Shown here: one piece after another, positions 24,658-32,742 of the stretch
How positions within the stretch are numbered: the first letter of the stretch is position 1
Layout of the letters: the number at the start of each line of letters is the position of its first letter
Source of the DNA: an uncultured Prevotellaceae bacterium
GTDB taxonomy: Bacteria > Bacteroidota > Bacteroidia > Bacteroidales > Bacteroidaceae
Assembly: GCA_900317305.1 (NCBI GenBank)
Contig: ONGG01000004.1
Coordinates: 1-40,982, forward strand
DNA length: 40,982 nt
Direction of reading: 5' to 3'
Made by a program: the position numbers and the translations under genes
Notes under the pieces: generated by a model
Seen by the model: only the letters and a program-made list of their open reading frames with translations
What the model was told of the DNA's origin: nothing
Database searches by the model: none

Positions 24658-25257
24658 TCACTCAATACCGATTATCTTGTGGGTCTGCAGCGAGAGATGC
24701 CATTCGGGGTGTTTCTTGATATATGCCACGCACTGGGCTGTCAGTCGGCGGTTCTCGGCAGGGTCGCCAGTGTCGCAAGGTTGGAGGCAGAGGTAAGTGG
24801 AGCCGACAAAGGCCTCGGGACACTCAGGAGGATGGATGCCGTCGAAAACCACTTTCACCTCGTCGGCCCGACGAATGACAATGGGCAGAGGATGGTCTAC
24901 GAAACTGGTCTTGGGCGATAGCGTCACCCAGTCAACACCCTCGGCGATAGCGTGGGTGCCGTTGGTCTCCATCGCTATGAACACCCCCGCATCGTGCAGT
25001 TTGTCTACAAGTTCGGTGTCGACTTGCAGCGAAGGCTCTCCTCCGGTGAGCACCACGAAACCACAGTGCAGCCAAGGTGCTATGGCATCGATAATCTCGT
25101 CGGCTGTCATCAGACGAGAAGAATCGAAGTCGGTGTCGCAGAATGGGCAGCGCAAGTTGCACCCGCTGAAGCGGATGAACACGGCAGCCCTCCCCGTGTG
25201 GCGTCCCTCACCTTGCAGGGAATAGAAAATATCGTTGATACGGTATGTCTTGCCCAT
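24658..25257 (-). CDS. queE: 7-carboxy-7-deazaguanine synthase
   Basis: The protein has 199 residues from the ATG at 25257, which places the conserved start YRINDIFYSLQGEGRHTG at the N-terminus; the upstream in-frame extension is unlikely. It is a short-form radical-SAM enzyme: the 4Fe-4S cysteines are Cys33, Cys37 and Cys40 in CNLRCPFC, and the SAM-binding TGGEP lies at 71-75. QueE converts 6-carboxytetrahydropterin to 7-carboxy-7-deazaguanine on the way to preQ0 and queuosine. The substrate is supplied by QueD, encoded 7 bp upstream on the same strand. It is cytoplasmic. The other preQ0 genes (queC, folE) are not in the window. Confidence 0.93.
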   Translation of the reverse strand: MGKTYRINDIFYSLQGEGRHTGRAAVFIRFSGCNLRCPFCDTDFDSSRLMTADEIIDAIAPWLHCGFVVLTGGEPSLQVDTELVDKLHDAGVFIAMETNGTHAIAEGVDWVTLSPKTSFVDHPLPIVIRRADEVKVVFDGIHPPECPEAFVGSTYLCLQPCDTGDPAENRRLTAQCVAYIKKHPEWHLSLQTHKIIGIE

Positions 25258-25264
25258 TAGCAGC

Positions 25265-25630
25265 CTATAATAGGAATTTCGCGTCGATGGGGAAATGGTC
25301 GTCGTAAGCCTGGGCAATATTGCCGCCCGACTCCTCGACGATGGCGCGGTAGCATGCGGGGAATTGCTCCACTACCCAAGCCGCGATGTTTTCGGCAGTG
25401 GGGTTGAAAGGAAGCAGTTCGTTGAAGTTGCCATGGTCAAGATAACCTGCAATGGCTTTCTTCACATGCTTGAAATCTTCCACCATCCCCTGGGGGTTCA
25501 GTTCCTGGGAGGCCAGATAGACGGTGATAATCCAATTGTGCCCATGCAGCTGGCTGCATTTGCTGGGGTAGGGCAAGGTCAGCTGATGACAGCCGGCCAC
25601 TTCCATCCTTTTTGATATACAGTACACCAT
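25265..25630 (-). CDS. queD: 6-carboxytetrahydropterin synthase
   Basis: The protein has 121 residues from the ATG at 25630; the longer frame would begin inside the leader hairpin. Zinc ligands are His15 (GCHQL) and His29/His31 (LHGHNW); the catalytic Cys25 precedes them in KCSQLHGH. The later block PTAENIAAWVVEQF and the Glu of IVEESGGN complete the family pattern. QueD turns 7,8-dihydroneopterin triphosphate into 6-carboxytetrahydropterin, the substrate of QueE. The two genes are separated by 7 bp and share the promoter at 25738-25769. The leader of about 100 nt carries a strong hairpin directly before the start codon, which may regulate translation. Confidence 0.92.
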   Translation of the reverse strand: MVYCISKRMEVAGCHQLTLPYPSKCSQLHGHNWIITVYLASQELNPQGMVEDFKHVKKAIAGYLDHGNFNELLPFNPTAENIAAWVVEQFPACYRAIVEESGGNIAQAYDDHFPIDAKFLL

Positions 25631-25631
25631 G

Positions 25632-25674
25632 GGCAGCTTATTTTCGTGAGTTGATACAATGGAAAAAAGCTGCC
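25632..25674 (-). promoter_or_regulatory. Hairpin in the queD leader, adjacent to the start codon
   Basis: GGCAGCTT (25632-25639) and AAGCTGCC (25667-25674) form an 8-bp stem that continues past one mismatch by several more pairs (TTTT/C with G/GAAA). The stem base is one nucleotide from the queD ATG. A second, A/T-rich 7-bp hairpin lies at 25693-25715. I could not fit known preQ1 riboswitch consensus features to it. Confidence 0.45.
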
Positions 25675-25737
25675 ACAACATGGGTGGTTAGGGAAAAAAC
25701 AGTAGTCATTTTTTCAGTGTTTTGATGAATTCGGCTG

Positions 25738-25769
25738 CAAAGTTACGCATTTTCCCCGACCATTCCAAA
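25738..25769 (-). promoter_or_regulatory. Promoter of the queD-queE operon
   Basis: On the minus strand TTTG (25769-25766) is followed by a 20-bp spacer and TAACTTTG (25745-25738), an exact match to the Bacteroidota vegetative promoter. Transcription would start near 25731, giving a leader of about 100 nt before queD. Confidence 0.75.
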
Positions 25770-25881
25770 TCTTTGGTGCCAATAATCAGCACTTTCGCCC
25801 TCATCATTCTCTTCTTGGGCTCAGACGAGCTACTCATCAAGACTGCGGTTGAGCTATAGTAAGTCCAAATGGTGTTGAAAA

Positions 25882-25913
25882 TTTGGAAAATACCAAAATA
25901 ATTCGTATTTTCG
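25882..25913 (+). promoter_or_regulatory. Promoter of the lipoprotein gene
   Basis: TTTG at 25882-25885, a 20-bp spacer and TATTTTCG at 25906-25913 (one mismatch to TAnnTTTG) lie 28 bp before the ATG at 25942. It points away from the queDE promoter. Confidence 0.5.
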
Positions 25914-25941
25914 CCGATGGTAACCAAAGACATGGAAAACG

Positions 25942-26517
25942 ATGAAAATACTATTCGCCTCCCTCATTCTGGCAGCGGCCACTTGCTTTACCGCATGCAA
26001 TGCGGGCAACCCTGCCACTGATGCCACGCAGAAGTCGAAATGTCCTATCAAGAAAGAGACGACAGCCATCCGCTACACCTTTGCCTACAACTCGGGGGTG
26101 GGTGCGCGGGAAGAATACGACATCACGCCCGACTCCGTGACGTGGCGTTATATCGACTACCGCAACGGATTCACCCTCTGCGATGCGGTGGTATGCGACA
26201 GAAATGACTACGTCGCCCTTATCGAAACCTTGTCGCAGGTAGCGTTCAAGGTGCGTCGTGACAATAGTGTCCCCTCAACTGGTGGAGGCGGTTATTCCTA
26301 CGCTTTTTTCGACAGCAACGGCCAATACCTCGGCTATGGCGTTGTCAACAACATCGCTTCTGGCGACAACAAGATTGCCGAGAAGGCTATCAGCCAATAC
26401 CTTGACGCTCATCCGACTGCCGGCAAAAAGGCTGTCGATGAGGCCAAAGAGAAAGGCTTACTTTATATCGATATCGAGGAATTTCCCGAAACCTTGGCAC
26501 CATTTAGGGTGAAGTGA
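25942..26517 (+). CDS. Lipoprotein of unknown function
   Basis: The protein has 191 residues. The lipoprotein signal is MKILFASLILAAATCFTAC, with lipidated Cys19 followed by NAGN. The mature part has a beta-rich first half (IRYTFAYNSGVGAREEYDIT, SVTWRYIDYRN) and ends in helical sequence with DIEEFPETLAPF. I do not recognise the family, although the segment around GGGGYSYAFFDSNGQYLGYG suggests a small beta-sheet domain. It has its own promoter and a terminator overlapping the stop, so it is probably a single-gene unit. Its neighbours give no clue to function. Confidence 0.8.
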   Translation: MKILFASLILAAATCFTACNAGNPATDATQKSKCPIKKETTAIRYTFAYNSGVGAREEYDITPDSVTWRYIDYRNGFTLCDAVVCDRNDYVALIETLSQVAFKVRRDNSVPSTGGGGYSYAFFDSNGQYLGYGVVNNIASGDNKIAEKAISQYLDAHPTAGKKAVDEAKEKGLLYIDIEEFPETLAPFRVK

Positions 26518-26539
26518 GCTTGGATGTGCTCACTTCACC
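26508..26539. terminator. Two-way terminator between lipoprotein and regulator genes
   Basis: GGTGAAGTGAGC (26508-26519) and GCTCACTTCACC (26528-26539) form a perfect 12-bp stem with an 8-nt loop. The left arm includes the stop codon of the lipoprotein gene, and the right arm ends 9 bp before the regulator stop. Flanking T and A runs are short, so strength is uncertain. Confidence 0.75.
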
Positions 26540-26548
26540 TTAAAAGCA

Positions 26549-29350
26549 TCACAAGCTTTGGAGAAACTTGGTGAGGCTGTCTTTGGAGTCGAGACCGATT
26601 TTTTGTCTGATACGGTATCGGCTGATCTCAACCCCTCGTGTGGAGATGTTGAGCAACGGGGCAATCTCCTTCGACAGAAGGTTCATGCGAATATAGGCAC
26701 AAATCATCTTCTCTTTATGCGAGAGGGCAGGGTACCGCTCCTCGAGGGTCTGAAGGAATTGGTGATGAACGGCGTCGAATGAGCTCTTGAACGCCTCCAG
26801 GTCGTCGTCGTGCTCGATGTTGGTGTCGATTTGACCGATAAGGCGGGTCACCCGTCGCTTGATGGTGGAGAGCAGCTCCGACTTCTTGATTTCCGCACTC
26901 GACGGAAGGGCGTTGTTCAGGCTCACGGCCGTCTTCTTGATGTCGAGGAGCATCTCGTTCTTGCGCACCACGTCCATTCTCGAACTGACCAGTTCCTGCT
27001 CGCGGGCATGAAGCTCAATCTTCAGTTTCTCCTCCCGGAGCGTGGCAATCTCTTCCTCTTGCTCCTGTATCTGCTCGTTCTTCTCGGCAACGAGTTGCTG
27101 ACGGCTTTTCTGCATGCGTTGGTAGGCCAGGTATCCGGCGGCGATCAATAAGAGGGCATAGAGGATATAGGCCCACCAGGTGCGGTACCACGGCGGAAGC
27201 ACGGTGAAGCTGAATGAGGTTTCCTCGGGTTGGTCGAGGCCGGTCATCATGATACGTAGGTGGAAGGTGTAGTTGCCTTCACGCAGGTTGGTATACTCCT
27301 TGATTCTTCGGCGGGTGTAAGGGCTCCATTCCTGCTCATCGGAACCCTCAAGCCAATAACTATATTGCACGGTCTTGGTGGGGTCGTAGTTGTTGGTGCT
27401 GTACTCCAGCCTTACCGAGTTGTTGGCCCAGGCGATGCGTACGGGCTGCTGGCAACCATAGAAAAGAGTGTCGGCATAGTTGCCGATGTAGATGCTGCGG
27501 ATATAAGGACGGATCTGATGCTTCTGGTCGTCGCTTCTCGACGCCCTGTCAAGTCGGAGCGACGCAAATCCGTCCTCGGTCCCAATGATGGTCTGCTCGC
27601 CATTCTCGGTGAAACTGATATTCTCGAAATCCTCGATGAGGCAGTCGTTCAAGAATCCTTTCCGTTCCTTGCCAGAGATGACATGCAGCGTGCAGTCGGT
27701 GGCATACCACAACCGTCCTTTCTTGTCTTGATAGAGATAGGTATAGGAATCATGCCCTTCGAGCCGTTCTTCCAGTTGCTTGAAGGGTTCCAGGCGGTCG
27801 CGGGTGGCATCGTAGCGGAAAATGCCGTTATGGCTCGCGATGACGGTCTCTCCGTCGATTTTCGTAATGCATACGTTGTCGCCCTTGGGCAATTCCTGGG
27901 TGTTGTAGCATCGCTTTGAAACGACTTCGGTGAGGTCGTCGCTCAGCGTGAGCCGGAAGATGCCTTTCTCTTTGTTGGCCACCCAGACGGCTCCCGAGCC
28001 TTCTTCCACATAGAATGTCTTTGCCGAGATGTTGGCTCCTTTTATCCGCTCACCGAGCAGCCATTGTCTTCCTTGTCGGTGCATGAGTTGGAGTCCCCAG
28101 TAGGTGGCTGCCAGCAGCACGTCGTCGCGGTAGCCCAGCGACCGGACACCCCACACCCCTCGCAGGTCGTAGCGGGTCACATGGTCGCCGTCGATCATCA
28201 TGAAGAAATGCCGGCCACCACAGAAGAGTTGGCCCCCGATGGTGTCGAGGCACAGCACCTGGCTGCCCGTGCCCTCGATGAAGCGGATGTTGGTACCTTG
28301 CATCTCGTAGAGACCCTGGTTGCTGCCCAGGTAGAGTTTGTGTCGGTAGGTGATGCTGCAACTGCCGCTGCCTACCGGCGACTGGTTGCTGTTGAGGAAC
28401 CGGAGGGGGGAGTCGAGGGGGATACAGTCGATGCCATTGTCGAGGCCCAGCCACAAGTTGTGGTCGGCATCGAACGATGCTGCCAGCACGGTCTTGCTTT
28501 GAAGGCCATTGCCTATGGAAATCTGCTCGATTTGTCCGGTCTGCATGTCGAGGAGGATGACTCCGTCGTGGATGGTGCCCAGCACCAGCAGGTGTCCGCT
28601 GATGGCGGCACACGACAGCTGTTTCTGGTTGATGAGGCTGCTGGCGGCCAGGTGTACAGGCTCAAGCCGGTTGTCACTATAGAGAAACAGTCCGTTCTCC
28701 CTGCTCACAAGCAGGATGCGCCCGTCGTAGGGGAGCATGGCCACAATGGGTGAGGTATTCTTGATGTCGATGCTATGAAGGGGGATGAACTTGTTGCCGA
28801 TGAGCACATGGACCCCGTTGGAGGAGGTGACGTAGAGACGGTTGTAGACCACGGTGGAATAGCTGAACCCGAAGGGGTAGCTGATGATATGATGCGTGTC
28901 GTTCACGTAGAGGGCGGTGTCGCATTGGAAATAGGTGTCGTTGCCGATGCGGTGGATGTTCCAAACATTGAGCTGGCCCACCTTCTCCACAGGCTCAGAA
29001 AGGCGCTCATACACCATGCGTCCTTTCTCGTTGCACACAAAACGCCCGAATTGTCCCAATGCCCCCACATAGATGGTTCTGCCATCGGCATAGACCGACC
29101 TTACCTTCGCATTGCCTGGAAGGGTGTAGGTGTGCCACATCGAACCGTCGAACTCCAGCAACCCTTTGTTGTTGGCAAAATACATCCATCCCTCACGGCT
29201 CTGTGCGATTTGCCAGTTTTGGTTTCCAGAGTGGTACTGCTGTCTGGTGTAGTTCACCACGGCACGTTGCCAATAGTCATCTGCCATCAGCGGGAGAGTG
29301 GTGAGAAAAAGACCGGCAAAAAGTATCCAGTATTTTAAGGTTGCTTTCAT
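26549..29350 (-). CDS. Membrane-spanning one-component regulator: propeller, Y_Y_Y domain, LuxR-type HTH
   Basis: The protein has 933 residues. A signal peptide (MKATLKYWILFAGLFLTTLPLMA) is followed by a periplasmic beta-propeller of Reg_prop-like blades (about 25-630, for example SREGWMYFANNKGLLEFDGS and DADHNLWLGLDNGID). A Y_Y_Y domain (about 640-715, YSYWLEGSDEQEWSPYT) precedes one transmembrane helix (about 725-747) and a coiled coil rich in Glu/Gln (about 748-800). The C-terminus is a LuxR-type helix-turn-helix (about 876-920, LSHKEKMICAYI, KEIAPLLNIS, GVEISRYRIRQKIGL). There is no kinase, receiver or AraC domain, unlike hybrid two-component systems. It probably senses a periplasmic oligosaccharide and directly activates the divergent susC operon. 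Confidence 0.85.
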   Translation of the reverse strand: MKATLKYWILFAGLFLTTLPLMADDYWQRAVVNYTRQQYHSGNQNWQIAQSREGWMYFANNKGLLEFDGSMWHTYTLPGNAKVRSVYADGRTIYVGALGQFGRFVCNEKGRMVYERLSEPVEKVGQLNVWNIHRIGNDTYFQCDTALYVNDTHHIISYPFGFSYSTVVYNRLYVTSSNGVHVLIGNKFIPLHSIDIKNTSPIVAMLPYDGRILLVSRENGLFLYSDNRLEPVHLAASSLINQKQLSCAAISGHLLVLGTIHDGVILLDMQTGQIEQISIGNGLQSKTVLAASFDADHNLWLGLDNGIDCIPLDSPLRFLNSNQSPVGSGSCSITYRHKLYLGSNQGLYEMQGTNIRFIEGTGSQVLCLDTIGGQLFCGGRHFFMMIDGDHVTRYDLRGVWGVRSLGYRDDVLLAATYWGLQLMHRQGRQWLLGERIKGANISAKTFYVEEGSGAVWVANKEKGIFRLTLSDDLTEVVSKRCYNTQELPKGDNVCITKIDGETVIASHNGIFRYDATRDRLEPFKQLEERLEGHDSYTYLYQDKKGRLWYATDCTLHVISGKERKGFLNDCLIEDFENISFTENGEQTIIGTEDGFASLRLDRASRSDDQKHQIRPYIRSIYIGNYADTLFYGCQQPVRIAWANNSVRLEYSTNNYDPTKTVQYSYWLEGSDEQEWSPYTRRRIKEYTNLREGNYTFHLRIMMTGLDQPEETSFSFTVLPPWYRTWWAYILYALLLIAAGYLAYQRMQKSRQQLVAEKNEQIQEQEEEIATLREEKLKIELHAREQELVSSRMDVVRKNEMLLDIKKTAVSLNNALPSSAEIKKSELLSTIKRRVTRLIGQIDTNIEHDDDLEAFKSSFDAVHHQFLQTLEERYPALSHKEKMICAYIRMNLLSKEIAPLLNISTRGVEISRYRIRQKIGLDSKDSLTKFLQSL

Positions 29351-29354
29351 GCCA

Positions 29355-29362
29355 CAAAGATA
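29355..29362 (-). promoter_or_regulatory. Candidate -7 element directly before the regulator gene
   Basis: The minus strand reads TATCTTTG, an exact match to TAnnTTTG, ending 4 bp before the ATG at 29350. A TTTG at -33 is not evident. As with the gene at 22395, a transcript from here would have almost no leader. Confidence 0.4.
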
Positions 29363-29466
29363 GTTTTATTTTCTGAAAGTCATATAGAAAATGATGAGTT
29401 TATTTTTTCGGGGTTTGAAATAAAAGATGATTGATAACCAAAGAGTTGCGTTTTTGTTGAGAAAGC

Positions 29467-29509
29467 CGTGATGTAGTCGGTGTGAGGAGCAATAGTAGTC
29501 GTGATGTAG
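29467..29509 (+). promoter_or_regulatory. Candidate operator: direct repeat upstream of susC promoter
   Basis: CGTGATGTAG occurs at 29467-29476 and again at 29500-29509, exactly 33 bp apart (about three helical turns), both on the same face. The second copy ends 7 bp before the -33 TTTG of the susC promoter. Related GTAGTCG words occur between them. Position and spacing suit binding of an activator, probably the divergent regulator. Confidence 0.5.
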
Positions 29510-29516
29510 CCCCTTT

Positions 29517-29549
29517 TTTGGAATGATCGCACCTCCGGGCTTAATTTTG
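29517..29549 (+). promoter_or_regulatory. Promoter of the susC operon
   Basis: TTTG at 29517-29520, a 21-bp spacer and TAATTTTG at 29542-29549, an exact match to TAnnTTTG. Transcription would start near 29556, about 30 nt before the susC ATG at 29586. The 235-bp gap from the regulator holds no ORF. Confidence 0.7.
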
Positions 29550-29585
29550 CGTCATCAAAACCTAATAACTAAACATTTTTTGCTT

Positions 29586-32500
29586 ATGAGTTTGAAAACT
29601 GTAACTATCGGGATATGGCAACGACTGTTCCTCGGTTGTCTGCTGGTCCTTCTGAGTGCTGGGGCATACGCTCAAGCCACTCTCACTGTCAGAGGTTCGG
29701 TGCTCGATGCTGTAACGCGCGAACCTATGATTGGAGTAAGTGTGATGGAAAAAGGCACCTCCAACGGAGCCATTACCAACATCGATGGTCAATTTGTTCT
29801 CCAAGGCGTGAGAAGAGATGCCACCATCGTCTTTTCTTATATTGGCTACCAGGATTTGGAACTGGCTGCAGGCAGAGCATCGGGCGAGATCCTGATGAGC
29901 GAGGTCGACAGGACGCTTTCCGAGGTTGTGGTCGTGGGCTACGGCACACAGAAGAAAGTCAACCTCTCGGGAGCAGTCTCGGCCGTGGATGGAGAGAAAC
30001 TGGCCGGCAAGCCTTCGAGCGATGTGCTGAGTGCCATGCAGGGCGAGTTGCCTGGTGTGGCCGTGTTGCGCTCGAGTGGTGAGCCCGGAAGTGAGACTTC
30101 CGGAATCCGCATCCGTGGTTTCTCATCGGCCAATGCCACCAGTGCGCTGGTGCTCATCGATGGCGTGGAGGGCGACCTTGCGCTGCTCAATGCTGATGAC
30201 ATCGAGAGCATCTCCGTGCTCAAGGATGCCTCGGCCTGTGCCATCTATGGTGCCAGGGCCGCCTCGGGTGTGGTGCTCGTCACAACCAAAAGCGGCAGTG
30301 AGGGAAAACCCAAAATCACCTACTCTGGCTATTATGCCATCAACACTCCTGGCAACATGCCCGAGCGTTTGCCAGCCTGGGAGGAGCAGTCTTGGATCAA
30401 CCTTGGCCGTTACAACCAGGGCGGCAGCTATGAGTGGAATAAGGAGAAGACCACATGGGTGGCCAATCCCAACTTCAACTATTACCCCAACAACAACAAC
30501 GGACGCTGGGAGCAGTTCACTGCCACCAACTGGGTAGATGAGGGAACGAAGGACTACAGCGACCAGACCAACCACTCCATCTCGATCTCAGGTGGCTCGA
30601 AAAGCATCAATTACCTGGTGAGTGGCAACTACTTCTACAAGAATGGTATGCTCAAATATACCGACAACGCAAATACGCGGGTGAACCTGCATGCCAAGAT
30701 CAATGCCGAACTCAGCAAGTACTTGGAACTCGGCGTCAACCTGCAGTACCAGTCGAGAAAGAACACGGCTCCCTCAAATGGTGCGGGAAGTATCCTGAAC
30801 ACCATGTACGGCGCACGCGCCCGTCAGTTGATGTGGCAGCCCGAGGAGACACCCAACTATGGAGAGCAACCCTATAGCGGTGACCTGCAAGTCAACCCCA
30901 TCGACATCCTGAAGAACGGTGGCACCAACGAGACACACTATGAGGCCTATTTGGGCAAAGGCAGCCTCACCATCAAGAACCTGATCGAGGGCCTGCGTAT
31001 CAACCTGAGTGCCAGCAGGCGCGCCGGTTACTACAGTGGCCGCTCCGAGCGCCATTGGCTGGCATGGTATGCCATGGATGGAAAAACCATCCGTCAGCAG
31101 ACCAACAACCCCAACTCGCTGTATCGTATCAAGAACAACGACTACCACGACCAATTCGAGGCTACCGTCAATTACGCCATTGGCTTCAACCAGCACAACT
31201 TCAACTTCCTTGCTGGTACAAGCTATGAGAACTACCGCAAGGACCAGTTCGACGCTACTGCCAAGAACATGAATTCCAACGATTTCTACTCTTTCAACTA
31301 CTACGATGCTGCCGAGGCCACCAACACCACGCTGGCCGACAACATCCAGCCCTGGTCGATGATGTCGTACTTCGGACGTATCAACTACAACTATGCGGAG
31401 CGATATCTCTTCGAGGCCAACATCCGCTACGACGGCAGTTCTCGTCTCGCACCATCGAAGCGTTGGAAGGCATTCCCGTCGGTGAGCGCCGCCTGGCGTG
31501 TGAGCGAGGAGAAATGGTTCGGACTCGACTGGGTGAGCAACCTGAAGCTGAGGGCCTCTTGGGGACAACTTGGCAACGGTGCCGTCCTTGGTCTCTACGA
31601 CTATATCCCCACCATCTCGCAGGGTTCCACCTACATCACGGAGAAGAGTTACTATCAGGCCAATCTCGCCTCAAAAGACAAGACCTGGGAAACCATCGAG
31701 ACCACCAACGTGGGTATTGACGTCGGGCTGCTGAAAGGCCGCCTGAACGCTTCGTTCGACTATTATTGGAAATACAACAACGACATGCTCTCCCGTCTGC
31801 AGTTGCCCCACACTATCGGTATCGGTGTTCCGGCAGTGAACGTCGGCCGCCTGAAGACCTGGGGATGGGATTTCGAAATCAGGTGGAGAGACCGAATCGG
31901 TGATTTCCGCTATCAGGTGGCTTTCAACCTGAGCGACTCGCAGAACGAGTTGCTCGAGTACGACGGCGCCGATGTCATCTCGGCAGGAAACGTGAGCCTG
32001 CTCGAGGGATATGCCATGAACACCATCTGGGGATACAAGACCGATGGATATTGGAGCAGCGTGGAGGAATACCAGAAATACAAGGAAGAGCATCCAGGCT
32101 ATAAGTCGTTCTCCGACGGAAAGGTGGGCGGCGGCGATGTGCGCTTCGTCACACTTCCCGATGCCAACGGCAGCACCGACCATCAGGTGGGCGGCGGCGA
32201 CGGCACGAAGGAGAACCATGGCGACCTGGTATACCTGGGCAACAGCAACGGACGCTACCTCTATGGATTCAACCTCTCGGCACAATGGAAGGGGTTCGAC
32301 TTCAGCGTGATGTTCCAAGGTGTGGGCAAACGTAAAATTCTCATCGACACCGAGGCCATCGCTCCCTTCGGACGTACCCACCAGATGCCATGGACCATCC
32401 ACCGCGACTACTGGACAGAAGACAATCCCGACGCCTTCTGGCCACGTCTCTACAACTACAATGGCGACATGTTCAATTTCCAGCCTTCCGACAAGTGGGT

Positions 32501-32723
32501 GCAGAACGCCGCATACCTTCGCCTGAAGAACATCACGCTGGGTTATACGGTGCCCATCAGCCGCCGATATATCGAGAAACTGCGCTTCTACATCAGTGGC
32601 AACGACATCTGGGAGAAATCCGACATCCTCAAGGTGTTCGACCCCGAGGCCGGCAACAATGTGGGACGTAACTACTATCCCTTCTTCCGTACCTGGTCGT
32701 TTGGTGTGAACATAACGTTATAA
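29586..32723 (+). CDS. SusC/RagA-type TonB-dependent glycan transporter
   Basis: The protein has 1045 residues from the ATG at 29586; the frame is open upstream, but that ATG follows the predicted promoter and opens the signal sequence (WQRLFLGCLLVLLSAGAYAQ). A carboxypeptidase-like beta domain comes first (about 40-120, TVRGSVLDAVTREPMIGVSV). The TonB-box and plug region follow (about 125-240, LSEVVVVGYGTQKKVNLSGA, VLIDGVEGDLALLNADDIES, VLKDASACAIYGARAA), then a large barrel ending WSFGVNITL. SusC proteins import oligosaccharides across the outer membrane using TonB energy, with SusD as lid. It is the first gene of a five-gene operon that also encodes a uronic-acid-type lyase, so the cargo is probably an acidic oligosaccharide. 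Confidence 0.97.
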   Translation: MSLKTVTIGIWQRLFLGCLLVLLSAGAYAQATLTVRGSVLDAVTREPMIGVSVMEKGTSNGAITNIDGQFVLQGVRRDATIVFSYIGYQDLELAAGRASGEILMSEVDRTLSEVVVVGYGTQKKVNLSGAVSAVDGEKLAGKPSSDVLSAMQGELPGVAVLRSSGEPGSETSGIRIRGFSSANATSALVLIDGVEGDLALLNADDIESISVLKDASACAIYGARAASGVVLVTTKSGSEGKPKITYSGYYAINTPGNMPERLPAWEEQSWINLGRYNQGGSYEWNKEKTTWVANPNFNYYPNNNNGRWEQFTATNWVDEGTKDYSDQTNHSISISGGSKSINYLVSGNYFYKNGMLKYTDNANTRVNLHAKINAELSKYLELGVNLQYQSRKNTAPSNGAGSILNTMYGARARQLMWQPEETPNYGEQPYSGDLQVNPIDILKNGGTNETHYEAYLGKGSLTIKNLIEGLRINLSASRRAGYYSGRSERHWLAWYAMDGKTIRQQTNNPNSLYRIKNNDYHDQFEATVNYAIGFNQHNFNFLAGTSYENYRKDQFDATAKNMNSNDFYSFNYYDAAEATNTTLADNIQPWSMMSYFGRINYNYAERYLFEANIRYDGSSRLAPSKRWKAFPSVSAAWRVSEEKWFGLDWVSNLKLRASWGQLGNGAVLGLYDYIPTISQGSTYITEKSYYQANLASKDKTWETIETTNVGIDVGLLKGRLNASFDYYWKYNNDMLSRLQLPHTIGIGVPAVNVGRLKTWGWDFEIRWRDRIGDFRYQVAFNLSDSQNELLEYDGADVISAGNVSLLEGYAMNTIWGYKTDGYWSSVEEYQKYKEEHPGYKSFSDGKVGGGDVRFVTLPDANGSTDHQVGGGDGTKENHGDLVYLGNSNGRYLYGFNLSAQWKGFDFSVMFQGVGKRKILIDTEAIAPFGRTHQMPWTIHRDYWTEDNPDAFWPRLYNYNGDMFNFQPSDKWVQNAAYLRLKNITLGYTVPISRRYIEKLRFYISGNDIWEKSDILKVFDPEAGNNVGRNYYPFFRTWSFGVNITL

Positions 32724-32742
32724 GTAATCCATAAAGAAAACA

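Noticed and set aside
25631-25735. Known preQ1 riboswitch in the queD leader
   Set aside because: The A-rich tail and loop consensus of class I could not be fitted, nor could classes II or III. Kept only as an undefined structured leader.
25706-25933. A 75-codon minus-strand frame between queD and the lipoprotein gene
   Set aside because: It overlaps both the queDE promoter (25738-25769) and the divergent promoter (25882-25913), and its peptide is not recognisable.
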